Assembly (NCBI GenBank): GCA_035515235.1
Contig: DATJBS010000054.1
Location: 66,985 to 130,984, forward strand
Reading direction: 5' to 3'
Source of the DNA: JAMLHH01 sp035515235
Lineage (GTDB): Bacteria > Bacteroidota > Bacteroidia > Chitinophagales > JADIYW01
Length of the DNA: 64,000 nucleotides
Shown here: piece by piece, positions 27,361 through 36,271 of the stretch
How the letters are laid out: each line of letters opens with the position of its first letter
Numbering within the stretch: the stretch's first letter is position 1
Notes under the pieces: generated by a model
What the model saw: the letters and a program-made list of their open reading frames with translations, nothing else
Database searches by the model: none
What the model was told of the DNA's origin: nothing
Made by a program: the position numbers and the translations under genes

Positions 27361-28845
27361 ATGAATTTTCAAGATTATGCTCAATATGACGCAATAGGTT
27401 TAGCTGAACTCATCCGTAAAGGTGAAGTGAGTGCTTTAGAAGTTTTGGAAGCGGCTATTTCAAGAACGGAACAAATCAATCCATCATTGAATGCTGTCAT
27501 TCATACCTTTTATGAAAAAGCTAGAAATATTGCTATTCAACCTTTGCCCAATCATATTTTAGCAGGTGTTCCATTTCTAATGAAAGATTTAGAATTAGAA
27601 TATGCTGGCGAGCCGATGACTTATGGTTCGCAAGCCTTGAAAAATTATATTCCAAAAACAGATAGTTATACTGTCGAAAAAATGAAATCTATTGGTTTGA
27701 ATATTTTTGGTAAAACTAATACGCCAGAATTTGGAATTACTCCTTATACTGAGCCCAAAGCTAACGGAACTACTAAAAACCCATGGAATTTTAATTATAG
27801 TCCTGGAGGAAGTAGTGGAGGTTCGGCAGCGGCTGTTGCAGCAGGGATTGTACCTTTTGCAAGTGCGGGAGATGGTGGAGGATCCATTAGGATTCCTGCT
27901 TCAGCATGTGGTTTATTTGGTATTAAACCGAGTAGAGGTCGCATCAGTTTAGGTCCAGGAAGTGGTGAAGGCTGGAGTGGATTAGTTTCTTCTTTTGCAG
28001 TATCAAGATCCGTCAGAGATAGCGCTGCTCTTTTAGATGCATTAATTGGCGCTCAACCTGGAGATCCTATTATTTTTCAAAAACCTGAACAATCTTTCCT
28101 TTCTGAACTAAATTCTGAAACTAAAAAACTAAAAATAGCATATAGTACCGAACATCCTTTTGGTCAAAAGGTAGATAAAGAGTGTATTCTAGCTATTCAT
28201 AATACCGTACAATTACTACAATCATTAGGACATGAAGTAGAAGAAATCTCTTTGCCTTATGAAGAAGCCTTATTGACTAAAACATTCTTTATGATGATGG
28301 CGGATGTAGCTGCGGATTTAGACATCTATGGTGAGATGCGTGGTAGTAAAATTCAAAAGAATGAGGTAGAATTGACTACTTGGTTATTGAATTTATTGGG
28401 AAGATCCTATTCTGCACGAGATTTTGCTTATGCAAGAAAACAATGGAATGTCATCTCTAGAAGATTTGGTCAAATACATCAAAATTATGACTTGTGGCTA
28501 TGCCCTACTCTGGCAAGTACTCCTATTAAAAACGGAAGTTTACAAAGTAATGCAGTAGAAGAGTTTATCTTAAAAGCTGGAATTAAGTTAGGACTTGTAC
28601 CATTTTTAAAAGACACGAGAATTGTGGACACGATTGCTAAAAGGACTTTAGGATATATTCCGTATACTCCGATAGCCAATATGACTGGTCAACCTTCAAT
28701 GAGTGTTCCTTTACATTGGTCTAAAGAGGGCTTGCCTGTAGGTGTAATGTTTACAGCAAAAATGGGCGATGAAGCTACTTTATTCCGTTTGGCTGGACAA
28801 TTAGAACAAGCTCAACCTTGGAAACATAAACGACCTATTCTCTAA
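27361..28845 (+). CDS. amidase signature family hydrolase
   Basis: 494 residues with the full amidase signature. The Ser-cisSer-Lys triad is Lys75 (FLMKDLE), Ser151 (SPGGSSGGS) and Ser175 (DGGGSIRIP), the same 24-residue spacing as in fatty-acid amide hydrolase. GatA-type partners (gatB, gatC) are absent, and the sequence around the active site looks like a free-standing amidase (nylon-oligomer or fatty amide type), so glutamyl-tRNA amidation is unlikely. It is cotranscribed with the membrane M28 peptidase. The substrate is unknown. Confidence 0.85.
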   Translation: MNFQDYAQYDAIGLAELIRKGEVSALEVLEAAISRTEQINPSLNAVIHTFYEKARNIAIQPLPNHILAGVPFLMKDLELEYAGEPMTYGSQALKNYIPKTDSYTVEKMKSIGLNIFGKTNTPEFGITPYTEPKANGTTKNPWNFNYSPGGSSGGSAAAVAAGIVPFASAGDGGGSIRIPASACGLFGIKPSRGRISLGPGSGEGWSGLVSSFAVSRSVRDSAALLDALIGAQPGDPIIFQKPEQSFLSELNSETKKLKIAYSTEHPFGQKVDKECILAIHNTVQLLQSLGHEVEEISLPYEEALLTKTFFMMMADVAADLDIYGEMRGSKIQKNEVELTTWLLNLLGRSYSARDFAYARKQWNVISRRFGQIHQNYDLWLCPTLASTPIKNGSLQSNAVEEFILKAGIKLGLVPFLKDTRIVDTIAKRTLGYIPYTPIANMTGQPSMSVPLHWSKEGLPVGVMFTAKMGDEATLFRLAGQLEQAQPWKHKRPIL

Positions 28846-28870
28846 AAATTCGATTCTTTAAGTAAAAGAA

Positions 28871-31546
28871 TTAATCTTCGTAATTTAATGTAGGAGCCAA
28901 CCATTTTTCAGTGTATTCAAAACTCTGACCGATTCGTTGAGCGTAATCTTCTACTTGATCTTTACCTATTTTACCTACAGCAAAATACTTAGAATCGGGA
29001 TGCGAAAAGTACCATCCGCTCACTGATGCTGCAGGGAACATCGCCATGCTTTCAGTCAGTATAATTTCAGACTCTTCAGTAGCTTTTAATAAGTCAAATA
29101 AAATCTGTTTTTCTAAGTGATCTGGACAAGCTGGATATCCAGGAGCTGGACGTATACCTTGATATTTTTCTCTGATTAAATCTTCATTATTGAGCGATTC
29201 GGATAAATCATACCCCCAGAATTCTTTACGAACTCTTTCGTGTAATCTTTCTGCAAGAGCTTCTGCTAATCTATCTGCTAATGCTTTCAATAAAATACTA
29301 TTATAATCGTCAAGATTCGCTTGAAATTCTTCTATTTTATTTTCTATTCCAATACCTGCAGTCACTGCAAATCCACCTATATAATCTTGTTTTCCAGAAC
29401 TTGCAGGAGCTATGAAATCACTCAAACAATTATTAGGTAATCCTGCTCCTTTTTGATTTTGCTGACGTAAATGATGCAATACGATTTCTTTACCTTCATG
29501 TTCTATAAGAATATCATCGCCAATATTTTGTGCAGGAAAAAGTCCATATACGCCATTAGCAGTCAACCATTTCTCTTCGACTATTTTATCCAACATCTCT
29601 AAAGCATCTTCAAAAAGCTTTGTAGCAGCCTCTCCAACTACTTCATCTTTTAGAATATTTGGATATTTGCCATGTAATTCCCAAGTATTAAAAAATGGAG
29701 TCCAGTCTATATATGGAGTTAATTCTTTTAAATCGTATGCTTTGAATGTCTGAATACCTAACTTTTTAGGTACTGGAGGAGTATAATTCTCCCAATCTAA
29801 CTTTATGGCATTTTCTCTTGCTTTATCTAGTGTCAAGTAGGTTTTAGTGACCTTTTTCCCTCTATGTCTTACACGCATTGCTTCATATTCTGCACGCGTT
29901 TTCTCCATAAAGTCACCTCTTAAAGTATCGCTGATTAAACTCGAAGCTACTCCCACACTTTTGGACGCATCCAAAACATGGACTACGGGTTGACTATAGA
30001 AAGGCTCTACTTTTACAGCTGTATGAATTTTAGAAGTGGTAGCTCCTCCTATCAAAAGAGGTATTTTTATTCCTTTACGCTCCATTTCTTTCGCTACAAA
30101 AACCATTTCATCTAAAGACGGTGTTATCAATCCACTCAAACCAACGATATCAACATTTTCTTTGATGGCTGTTTCTAATATTTTTTCACAAGGCACCATT
30201 ACTCCAAGATCTAAAATCTCAAAATTATTACATGCCAAAACTACTCCAACAATATTTTTTCCGATATCGTGAACATCACCTTTCACTGTAGCTAAGAGTA
30301 TCTTACCTGCTTTTTTACTTTGTCCATCTACATCCATTTCCATGAAAGGCAATAAATAAGCCACCGCCTTTTTCATTACACGAGCACTCTTTACGACTTG
30401 AGGTAAAAACATTTTCCCTTCACCAAAAAGATCTCCCACGATATTCATACCGAACATCAATGGACCTTCTATAATTAAAAGTGGAGCAGCATATTTCTGA
30501 CGAGCTTCTTCTATATCTGCATCTATATGATCAATGATACCTTTTACCAAAGCATGTTGCAGTCTTTCTTCCACCGTGCCTGATCGCCAAGCCTCATCTT
30601 CTACTTTCTTTTTAGCATTATTCCCTTTGAAACTTTCTGCTAATTCTAATAAACGTTCTGTAGCATCGTCTCTCCTATTCAGCAATACATCTTCGACATG
30701 TTCCAAAAGATTTTTATCAATTTCATCATATACTTCTAGCATCGTTGGATTGACAATACCCATCGTCATTCCATGCTTAATTCCATGATATAAAAAAGCA
30801 GCGTGCATGGCTTCTCTCACTTTATTATTTCCTCTAAATGAGAAAGATACATTGCTGACTCCTCCACTCACTTGAACTCCAGGAAGATTTTCACGTATCC
30901 ATTTTGTAGCTCTGAAAAAATCTATTGCATTATTTGCATGCTCTTCCATGCCTGTCGCTACTGGGAAAATATTGGGATCAAAAATAATATCCGCTGGATA
31001 GAATTTGACTTGATTGACTAAAATTTGATAAGATCTTTCACAAATTTCTATTCTTCTTTCAAGAGAATCTGCTTGACCATCTTCATCAAAAGCCATCACT
31101 ACGACAGCTGCACCATATTTTTTACAAAGAGTAGCTTGACGAATAAATTCTTTTTCACCTTCTTTTAAACTGATCGAGTTGACGATACATTTCCCTTGAA
31201 CATTCTTCAATCCCGCTTCAATGATATCCCATTTAGAAGAGTCTATCATGATAGGAATTCTACAGATCTCAGGTTCGGACATGACTAGTCTTAAAAATCT
31301 GACCATTGCAGCAACGCCGTCGATCATCCCTTCGTCCATGTTGATATCCAAAATCTGTGCACCACCTCTCACTTGATTTAGCGCAACAGAAAGAGCATCT
31401 TCATATCTATCTTCTTTGATCATTTTGAGAAATGCCTTCGAACCTGTTACATTCGTTCTCTCACCAATATTGACAAAATTAGAATGAGCAGTAATTGCTA
31501 AGGGTTCTAATCCTGATAGTTTTAATATATATTCAGTTGGGCTCAA
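28871..31546 (-). CDS. metH: cobalamin-dependent methionine synthase, folate/B12/activation part
   Basis: 891 residues covering the C-terminal modules of MetH: pterin-binding domain (about 20-280, VNIGERTNVTGSKAF), B12 cap (about 315-405), B12-binding domain with the axial His426 in DVHDIGK (about 410-545), and the SAM-binding reactivation domain (about 555-880, RPAPGYPACPDH). The homocysteine-binding module is missing and is coded by the gene immediately upstream (10 bp gap). The start is a TTG. Split MetH is known in Bacteroidota. Together the two proteins transfer the methyl group from methyl-tetrahydrofolate to homocysteine through cobalamin. Confidence 0.93.
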   Translation of the reverse strand: MSPTEYILKLSGLEPLAITAHSNFVNIGERTNVTGSKAFLKMIKEDRYEDALSVALNQVRGGAQILDINMDEGMIDGVAAMVRFLRLVMSEPEICRIPIMIDSSKWDIIEAGLKNVQGKCIVNSISLKEGEKEFIRQATLCKKYGAAVVVMAFDEDGQADSLERRIEICERSYQILVNQVKFYPADIIFDPNIFPVATGMEEHANNAIDFFRATKWIRENLPGVQVSGGVSNVSFSFRGNNKVREAMHAAFLYHGIKHGMTMGIVNPTMLEVYDEIDKNLLEHVEDVLLNRRDDATERLLELAESFKGNNAKKKVEDEAWRSGTVEERLQHALVKGIIDHIDADIEEARQKYAAPLLIIEGPLMFGMNIVGDLFGEGKMFLPQVVKSARVMKKAVAYLLPFMEMDVDGQSKKAGKILLATVKGDVHDIGKNIVGVVLACNNFEILDLGVMVPCEKILETAIKENVDIVGLSGLITPSLDEMVFVAKEMERKGIKIPLLIGGATTSKIHTAVKVEPFYSQPVVHVLDASKSVGVASSLISDTLRGDFMEKTRAEYEAMRVRHRGKKVTKTYLTLDKARENAIKLDWENYTPPVPKKLGIQTFKAYDLKELTPYIDWTPFFNTWELHGKYPNILKDEVVGEAATKLFEDALEMLDKIVEEKWLTANGVYGLFPAQNIGDDILIEHEGKEIVLHHLRQQNQKGAGLPNNCLSDFIAPASSGKQDYIGGFAVTAGIGIENKIEEFQANLDDYNSILLKALADRLAEALAERLHERVRKEFWGYDLSESLNNEDLIREKYQGIRPAPGYPACPDHLEKQILFDLLKATEESEIILTESMAMFPAASVSGWYFSHPDSKYFAVGKIGKDQVEDYAQRIGQSFEYTEKWLAPTLNYED

Positions 31547-31556
31547 TGTAAAAAAT

Positions 31557-32573
31557 TTAAAATGAAAGAACTTCAGTTTGAGGTAATTTCCTAGGTGGAT
31601 ATTTAGCGGCTAATTCAGCAATTGCTTTAATATGTTTTGGAGTAGTGCCACAGCAACCGCCGATAATATTGACAAGATTCAGCTCTAAAAACTCTTCAAT
31701 TTCTTGTGCCATCATATCTGAATCCTGATCATAGCATCCAAATTCATTGGGTAAGCCTGCATTCGGATAAGCGCTGATATAAAACGGAGCTTCTTTAGCT
31801 AAAACTTGAAGATATGGTCTCAATTCTTTAGCACCTAAAGCACAATTCAAACCCACTGCAAATAAAGGAGCATGTGCAATTGAAATTAGAAAAGCTTCTG
31901 TTGTTTGTCCACTTAAAGTTCGACCACTTGCATCCGTAATAGTTCCAGAAACTATCAGTGGCCACTCTTGTCCTCTTTCTTCAAAAACAGTTTGAACAGC
32001 AAAAATTGCAGCTTTTGCATTTAATGTATCAAAAACCGTTTCAATTAATATTATATCTACTTCTCCATCTAAAAGCGCTCTTGTTTGAAAAGCATACGCT
32101 TCGACTAAATCATCAAAACCAATTGCTCTAAAACCTGGATCGTTGACATCAGGAGAAAGCGAAGCTGTCTTACTTGTTGGACCAATCGCTCCTGCCACAA
32201 ATCTTATTTTTTCAGGAGTGATAGCATTCATCCTTTCTACTTCTTCCTTAGCAATTTTAGCACTGAGATAATTGATATCATAAACTGCTTCTTGCATAGA
32301 ATAGTCTCCTTGTGCAATCTTAGTTCCACTAAAAGTATTGGTTTCTATAATATCAGCTCCAGCTTCGAGATAGCCTCTATGGATTTGTCTTATAACATCA
32401 GGACGAGTGATGGATAATAAATCATTATTTCCTTTTAATGAAGTAGGGTGATCTTTGAAACGTTCCTTTCTAAAATCCTCTTCCTCCAATTGATATTGTT
32501 GAATCATCGTACCCATAGCTCCATCTAGGACTAAGATTCTTTCTTGGATTGCTTTTTCTAATGCAGTATTCAT
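31557..32573 (-). CDS. methionine synthase homocysteine-binding subunit (split MetH N-terminal module)
   Basis: A 338-residue zinc-dependent homocysteine S-methyltransferase barrel. The zinc cysteines are visible as GLNCALG (near residue 244) and GGCCGTTP (near residue 310). ILDGAMGTMIQ starts the barrel. It ends where the pterin domain would begin in a full-length MetH, and the rest of MetH follows after a 10 bp gap. It is the first gene behind a SAM-I riboswitch, so both halves should be repressed when S-adenosylmethionine is plentiful. Confidence 0.92.
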   Translation of the reverse strand: MNTALEKAIQERILVLDGAMGTMIQQYQLEEEDFRKERFKDHPTSLKGNNDLLSITRPDVIRQIHRGYLEAGADIIETNTFSGTKIAQGDYSMQEAVYDINYLSAKIAKEEVERMNAITPEKIRFVAGAIGPTSKTASLSPDVNDPGFRAIGFDDLVEAYAFQTRALLDGEVDIILIETVFDTLNAKAAIFAVQTVFEERGQEWPLIVSGTITDASGRTLSGQTTEAFLISIAHAPLFAVGLNCALGAKELRPYLQVLAKEAPFYISAYPNAGLPNEFGCYDQDSDMMAQEIEEFLELNLVNIIGGCCGTTPKHIKAIAELAAKYPPRKLPQTEVLSF

Positions 32574-32579
32574 TGTAAA

Positions 32580-32599
32580 ACTTGTTTAGGTACACAAGT
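32580..32599 (-). promoter_or_regulatory. hairpin just before the split-metH start, possible expression platform
   Basis: On the minus strand ACTTGT and ACAAGT form a 6 bp stem with an 8-base loop, ending 6 bases before the ATG at 32573. It lies between the SAM-I aptamer and the start codon and has no T-run, so if it is part of the switch it would act on translation and not by termination. This is inference from position. Confidence 0.35.
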
Positions 32600-32639
32600 A
32601 ACTTAATGAATTGAGGAAGGATGTATAAAAGTCATCACT

Positions 32640-32754
32640 ACTTATCTTATCCTCCGATTGCTCTTTGGATTAGGATGTGGCACCTTCCGATCTAAAAACT
32701 TTCGGGGTTGCCAAGACATCGCAGGGCCTATTCCCTCCGTCTTTCTCAATAAGT
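32640..32754 (-). ncRNA. SAM-I (S-box) riboswitch controlling the split metH genes
   Basis: Read on the minus strand, the leader shows the hallmark S-box blocks in order: CTTATTGAGAAAGACGGAGG with the k-turn-like bulge, GGCCCTGCGATGTCTTGGCA leading to AACCC, GGAAGGTGCCACATCC, and a closing GGATAAGATAAGT. ACTTAT (32754-32749) pairs with ATAAGT (32645-32640) to close P1 around about 115 nt, the normal aptamer size. It sits 66 bases before the metH N-module start. S-box aptamers bind S-adenosylmethionine and lower expression of methionine genes. Confidence 0.92.
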
Positions 32755-32772
32755 TGGCTTGTAAAACCGAGA

Positions 32773-32780
32773 CTAAGGTA
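32773..32780 (-). promoter_or_regulatory. weak candidate -7 element upstream of the SAM riboswitch
   Basis: TACCTTAG on the minus strand matches TAnnTTTG at all but one fixed position and would start transcription shortly ahead of the aptamer. No clear -33 TTTG is seen. Position makes it plausible; sequence support is weak. Confidence 0.3.
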
Positions 32781-33061
32781 TGAAAAGATTTATCATCTAC
32801 CTAAATAAGATATATTACCAATAGTTTACTACTTGCAGATAGAATGGATTTTAACAGAAGTCTAATTTGAAATTTACAGAAAAATGCAGTTTTATAAAAA
32901 CGATTGTGTTGTCAATTATCAAAAAATATCTTTTCGAAATAGTTTTTAAAAGTCAATCAAACGAAGCAATTATGCCCATTATTTGATTCGAATTTTGAAC
33001 ACAAAAAAATCCTTAAAGTAATGCTCATTGAATTAATTATAAATTTCATTAAGGTTTTACA

Positions 33062-33069
33062 TAAGTTTG
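33062..33069 (+). promoter_or_regulatory. candidate -7 element for metF
   Basis: TAAGTTTG matches TAnnTTTG exactly and lies 15 bp before the metF ATG. No convincing -33 element is present. The aptamer is on the opposite strand, so metF is not itself behind the riboswitch. Confidence 0.4.
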
Positions 33070-33084
33070 TAGCTTCTTAGAAAT

Positions 33085-34044
33085 ATGAAAGTAGTAGATA
33101 TCATCCATGAGCACCGCAAGGGAGAGAAATTAGTATCTTTTGAGATATTGCCTCCTTTGAAGGGTAAAAGCATTGAACAATTGTATAGAATTCTCGATCC
33201 ATTGATGGAGTATAAACCTCCATTTATTGATGTCACTTATCATCGAGAAGAGTATGAATATAAAGTAACTCCGAGCGGATATTTTGAAAAAATTGCTGTC
33301 AGAAAAAGACCTGGAACAGTAGGTATTTGTTCGGCTATCAAACATAAATACGACGTAGAAGCTGTCCCACATTTAATCTGTGGCGGATTCTCGAAAGAAG
33401 AAACAGAGAATGCACTAATTGACTTAAACTTCTTAGATATTCAGAATGTTTTGGCACTGAGAGGCGATGCAAGAAAAATGGAAAAGTCTTTTGTAGCTGA
33501 ACCTGATGGTCATCATTATGCAGTCGATTTAGTCAGACAATTAGACGACATGAACAAAGGTCATTATTTAGATAAAGACTTGGTGGATGCTGTCAAAACT
33601 GATTTTTGTATAGGAGTAGCAGGATATCCTGAGAAACATTTTGAAGCAGCTAGCTATCAAGAAGACTTAATGTTTTTGAAGAAAAAAATTGATGCTGGAG
33701 CTCACTATATCGTCACTCAAATGTTTTTTGACAATGCTGCTTTCTTGAAATTTGTAAAAGATTGTAGAGCTATTGGGATTGATGTTCCTATCATTCCAGG
33801 AATCAAGCCTATCACAAAACTTGCACAATTAAAAGGTATTCCAAGTAACTTTTATATCGACTTTCCTGATGAATTAGTGAAAGAAATCCGCAAGTGTAAA
33901 AATGATGAAGAAGTCAGATTATTAGGAATAGAATGGTGTGTACAACAGTCCAAAGAATTGTTTGCTAATGGCGCTCCTTGTATTCACTTTTACACGATGA
34001 GTGACTTCAAAACAGTATCTACTATCTGTACTGAAATTTTATAG
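33085..34044 (+). CDS. metF: methylenetetrahydrofolate reductase
   Basis: FAD-dependent reductase of 319 residues that makes 5-methyl-tetrahydrofolate, the methyl donor for MetH. Family signs are SFEILPPLKG near the start (the catalytic Glu region), DVTYHREEY, LALRGDA near 144, CIGVAGYPEKH near 176 and TQMFFDNAAFLKF near 213. It lies divergently across a 511 bp spacer from the split metH genes, so donor synthesis and donor use are adjacent but separately transcribed. An EamA transporter gene follows after 11 bp on the same strand. Confidence 0.95.
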   Translation: MKVVDIIHEHRKGEKLVSFEILPPLKGKSIEQLYRILDPLMEYKPPFIDVTYHREEYEYKVTPSGYFEKIAVRKRPGTVGICSAIKHKYDVEAVPHLICGGFSKEETENALIDLNFLDIQNVLALRGDARKMEKSFVAEPDGHHYAVDLVRQLDDMNKGHYLDKDLVDAVKTDFCIGVAGYPEKHFEAASYQEDLMFLKKKIDAGAHYIVTQMFFDNAAFLKFVKDCRAIGIDVPIIPGIKPITKLAQLKGIPSNFYIDFPDELVKEIRKCKNDEEVRLLGIEWCVQQSKELFANGAPCIHFYTMSDFKTVSTICTEIL

Positions 34045-34055
34045 TTTTTTATAAA

Positions 34056-34940
34056 ATGAAGAAGGGAAATCAGGTAGTCAACTGGCTATTATTAGTCGGC
34101 CTATCCATGATGTGGGGATTTTCATTTTTCTTCATTAAAAGAGGTTTAGAATCTTTCATACCATTAGAAGTAGGTGCATTAAGAATTTTTATTGCTTTTT
34201 GTACTTTACTACCTTTCCTTCTTTTTTTTCATAAAAAAATACCTTTAAAAGCTGTTGCTTATACTGGATTAGCAGGATTATTAGGGAGCGGACTTCCACC
34301 TATTTTGTTCTCTTACGGTCAAACGCATGTCAGTACATCTATCACAGGAATTTTAAATACGACTACACCATTATTTGCTTTAATTTTCGGAGTTTTACTT
34401 TTTGGAGTAAAAGCTAAATGGAATCAATTTATTGGAGTTATCATTGGCTTTTCTGGTGCAGCGACTATCATTTTAACTCAGTCAGATATCGATTTTAATT
34501 TTGATCCTAAATATGCACTTTTGATTGTATTGGCGACAAGTTGTTATGGAATGTCTGCCAATATTTTGAAGTCAAAAGTCATGATTTACGACATACATCC
34601 TATACAGATTTCCATATTTGGATTTATATTTATGGGACCTGTTGCAGCTGCATTTTTAGCGTGGAATGGTACTTTTGAAAGAATTCTTCACGACCCTAAT
34701 GCACAAGTTGGAATTCAATATTTACTCATTTTAGGGATATTTGGAACTGCAATTGCCATGTTTTTCTTCAATTGGCTGACTCAGAGAACAAGTGCATTAT
34801 TCGCATCTTTCACAACTTATTTGATACCAATATTTGCAGTATTAATAGGGATTTTTATTTTAGGAGAAGCTGTAAGAGTTTCTCATGTTATTGGATTTGC
34901 TATCATCCTAACAGGTGTAATTATTGCTAATAAAAAGTAA
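34056..34940 (+). CDS. EamA-family (drug/metabolite superfamily) transporter
   Basis: 294 residues with about ten hydrophobic helices in two EamA repeats (about 10-140 and 155-292). MMWGFSFFFIKRGLE at the start and TTPLFALIFGVLLFG at the end of the first repeat are typical. Substrates in this family include amino acids and other small metabolites. It is 11 bp behind metF, so export or uptake of a methionine-related compound is conceivable, but proximity is the only support for that. Confidence 0.85.
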   Translation: MKKGNQVVNWLLLVGLSMMWGFSFFFIKRGLESFIPLEVGALRIFIAFCTLLPFLLFFHKKIPLKAVAYTGLAGLLGSGLPPILFSYGQTHVSTSITGILNTTTPLFALIFGVLLFGVKAKWNQFIGVIIGFSGAATIILTQSDIDFNFDPKYALLIVLATSCYGMSANILKSKVMIYDIHPIQISIFGFIFMGPVAAAFLAWNGTFERILHDPNAQVGIQYLLILGIFGTAIAMFFFNWLTQRTSALFASFTTYLIPIFAVLIGIFILGEAVRVSHVIGFAIILTGVIIANKK

Positions 34941-34943
34941 TTT

Positions 34944-35105
34944 CTAATTCATTACTGGCAATAATGATGGTTGACACGCCATCATATTAGCTGATGTTTC
35001 TTTTTGTCCAAAAGTTGGACAGCCACATTTTTTAGAAGATTTACATCCCATTAACAAGGCATTAAAGGCAAAAAACATTATCATATAAGTCACAAATCTT
35101 TTCAT
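34944..35105 (-). CDS. small cysteine-containing lipoprotein (53 residues)
   Basis: A short frame with a clear lipoprotein signal: MKRFVTYMIM, a hydrophobic stretch and lipobox LLMGC with Cys21 as the lipidated residue. The mature part is only 33 residues and begins CKSSKKCGCPTFG, a Cys-x-Cys-Pro motif shared, as far as I recall, by other tiny Bacteroidota lipoproteins. It is opposite to and convergent with the EamA gene (3 bp gap) and divergent from the glycosyltransferase. The signal peptide and position in an otherwise empty gap support it as a real gene. The function is unknown. Confidence 0.62.
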   Translation of the reverse strand: MKRFVTYMIMFFAFNALLMGCKSSKKCGCPTFGQKETSANMMACQPSLLPVMN

Positions 35106-35164
35106 ATTCTTCTATATACCTATGAAAATAACGATTATTGCTTAGCTATCTGTATTTTTAACAA

Positions 35165-36271
35165 ATGGAAAAATTTTTATCAGGTAAAAAAATAGTAGTT
35201 GCTCCGCTCAATTGGGGCTTAGGACATGCTACTAGAAGTATACCTGTGGTTGAAAGATTGATTCATTATGGAGCTGATGTTCACTTAGCTGGAGATGGTG
35301 ATTCTTTAAAATTTATTTCAGAAGAATTCCCACGTCTAAAAACTCACAGTCTACCTTCTTATAACATTGAATACCCTAGTGGTTGGGGTGGTGCGTGGAA
35401 GACTGTCATGAAAGCTCCTAGCATAATCCGAGCAATCAAAAAAGAACAAAAAGCAATACAGAAAATTATCATAGAAAATAATATTGATGCTATCATTTCT
35501 GACAATCGATATGGTGTTTATTCCGATAAAATACCTTCTATCTTTTTAGGGCATCAAATCAGAGTATTACCGCCCAAATTATTACGTTGGGGAAGTGGAA
35601 TCATATTGTTTTGGCACAAAACCTATTTAAAGAATTTCAGAGAAATCTGGGTGCCAGATTATGAAAAAGAGCACAATCTTTCTGGGATTTTATCACATGA
35701 TTTAAATCTAAAAACTCCAATTAAATACATTGGTCCGCTAAGTAGATTTTCAAGTTATCACTTTTCAAATAAAGAAAAAGGAAACAAAATAGTAGCTGTA
35801 TTATCTGGCCCTGAACCTCAAAGAAGTTATTTTGAAGAAATTATTGCTGAGCAATTAAAAGAGATAAATTTGCCTTCAATTTTAATAAGAGGTGTTGTAG
35901 AAAATGCTCCAAATCAACAAATAGGACATTTGACAATCATTAACTACCTCCACACAGAAGATTTGCTGAAAGAAATATCCAATGCGAAAATTGTCATTTG
36001 CAGACCTGGCTATAGTACGATAATGGACTTATCGCTTTTTGGAAAAAAGATGATTTTGATACCCACTCCTGGACAAACTGAACAAGAATACTTATCTGAA
36101 AATTTATCTCAACAAGGAAAAGCGATTGTACAAAAACAGAAAGCAATTAATATTAAAGAAGCCATTCTACAATTAGAATCTGTAGAAGCTTTATCTGTAT
36201 CTAAATGGAACTATGATTTACTAGATAAAGAAATTAGAAGATTTGGTCAGATGATGACAAATTTAAACTAA
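35165..36271 (+). CDS. glycosyltransferase, MurG/GT28-like GT-B fold
   Basis: 368 residues with the two-domain layout of GT-B enzymes. The N-terminal glycine-rich loop is NWGLGHATRSIPV (near 18), HQIRV is near 136, and the C-terminal nucleotide-sugar site contains ICRPGYSTIMDLSLFGKKMILIPTPGQTEQ (split here as ICRPGYSTIMDLS and LIPTPGQTEQ). This is a general GT28/MurG-like family of Bacteroidota and not MurG itself. The acceptor is unknown. Its end overlaps the convergent murI gene by 4 bp. Confidence 0.8.
   Translation: MEKFLSGKKIVVAPLNWGLGHATRSIPVVERLIHYGADVHLAGDGDSLKFISEEFPRLKTHSLPSYNIEYPSGWGGAWKTVMKAPSIIRAIKKEQKAIQKIIIENNIDAIISDNRYGVYSDKIPSIFLGHQIRVLPPKLLRWGSGIILFWHKTYLKNFREIWVPDYEKEHNLSGILSHDLNLKTPIKYIGPLSRFSSYHFSNKEKGNKIVAVLSGPEPQRSYFEEIIAEQLKEINLPSILIRGVVENAPNQQIGHLTIINYLHTEDLLKEISNAKIVICRPGYSTIMDLSLFGKKMILIPTPGQTEQEYLSENLSQQGKAIVQKQKAINIKEAILQLESVEALSVSKWNYDLLDKEIRRFGQMMTNLN

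Noticed and set aside
28846..28870. Bidirectional terminator between the amidase and metH genes
   Set aside because: A seven-of-eight base stem of mostly A and T is too weak to separate from background in AT-rich DNA.
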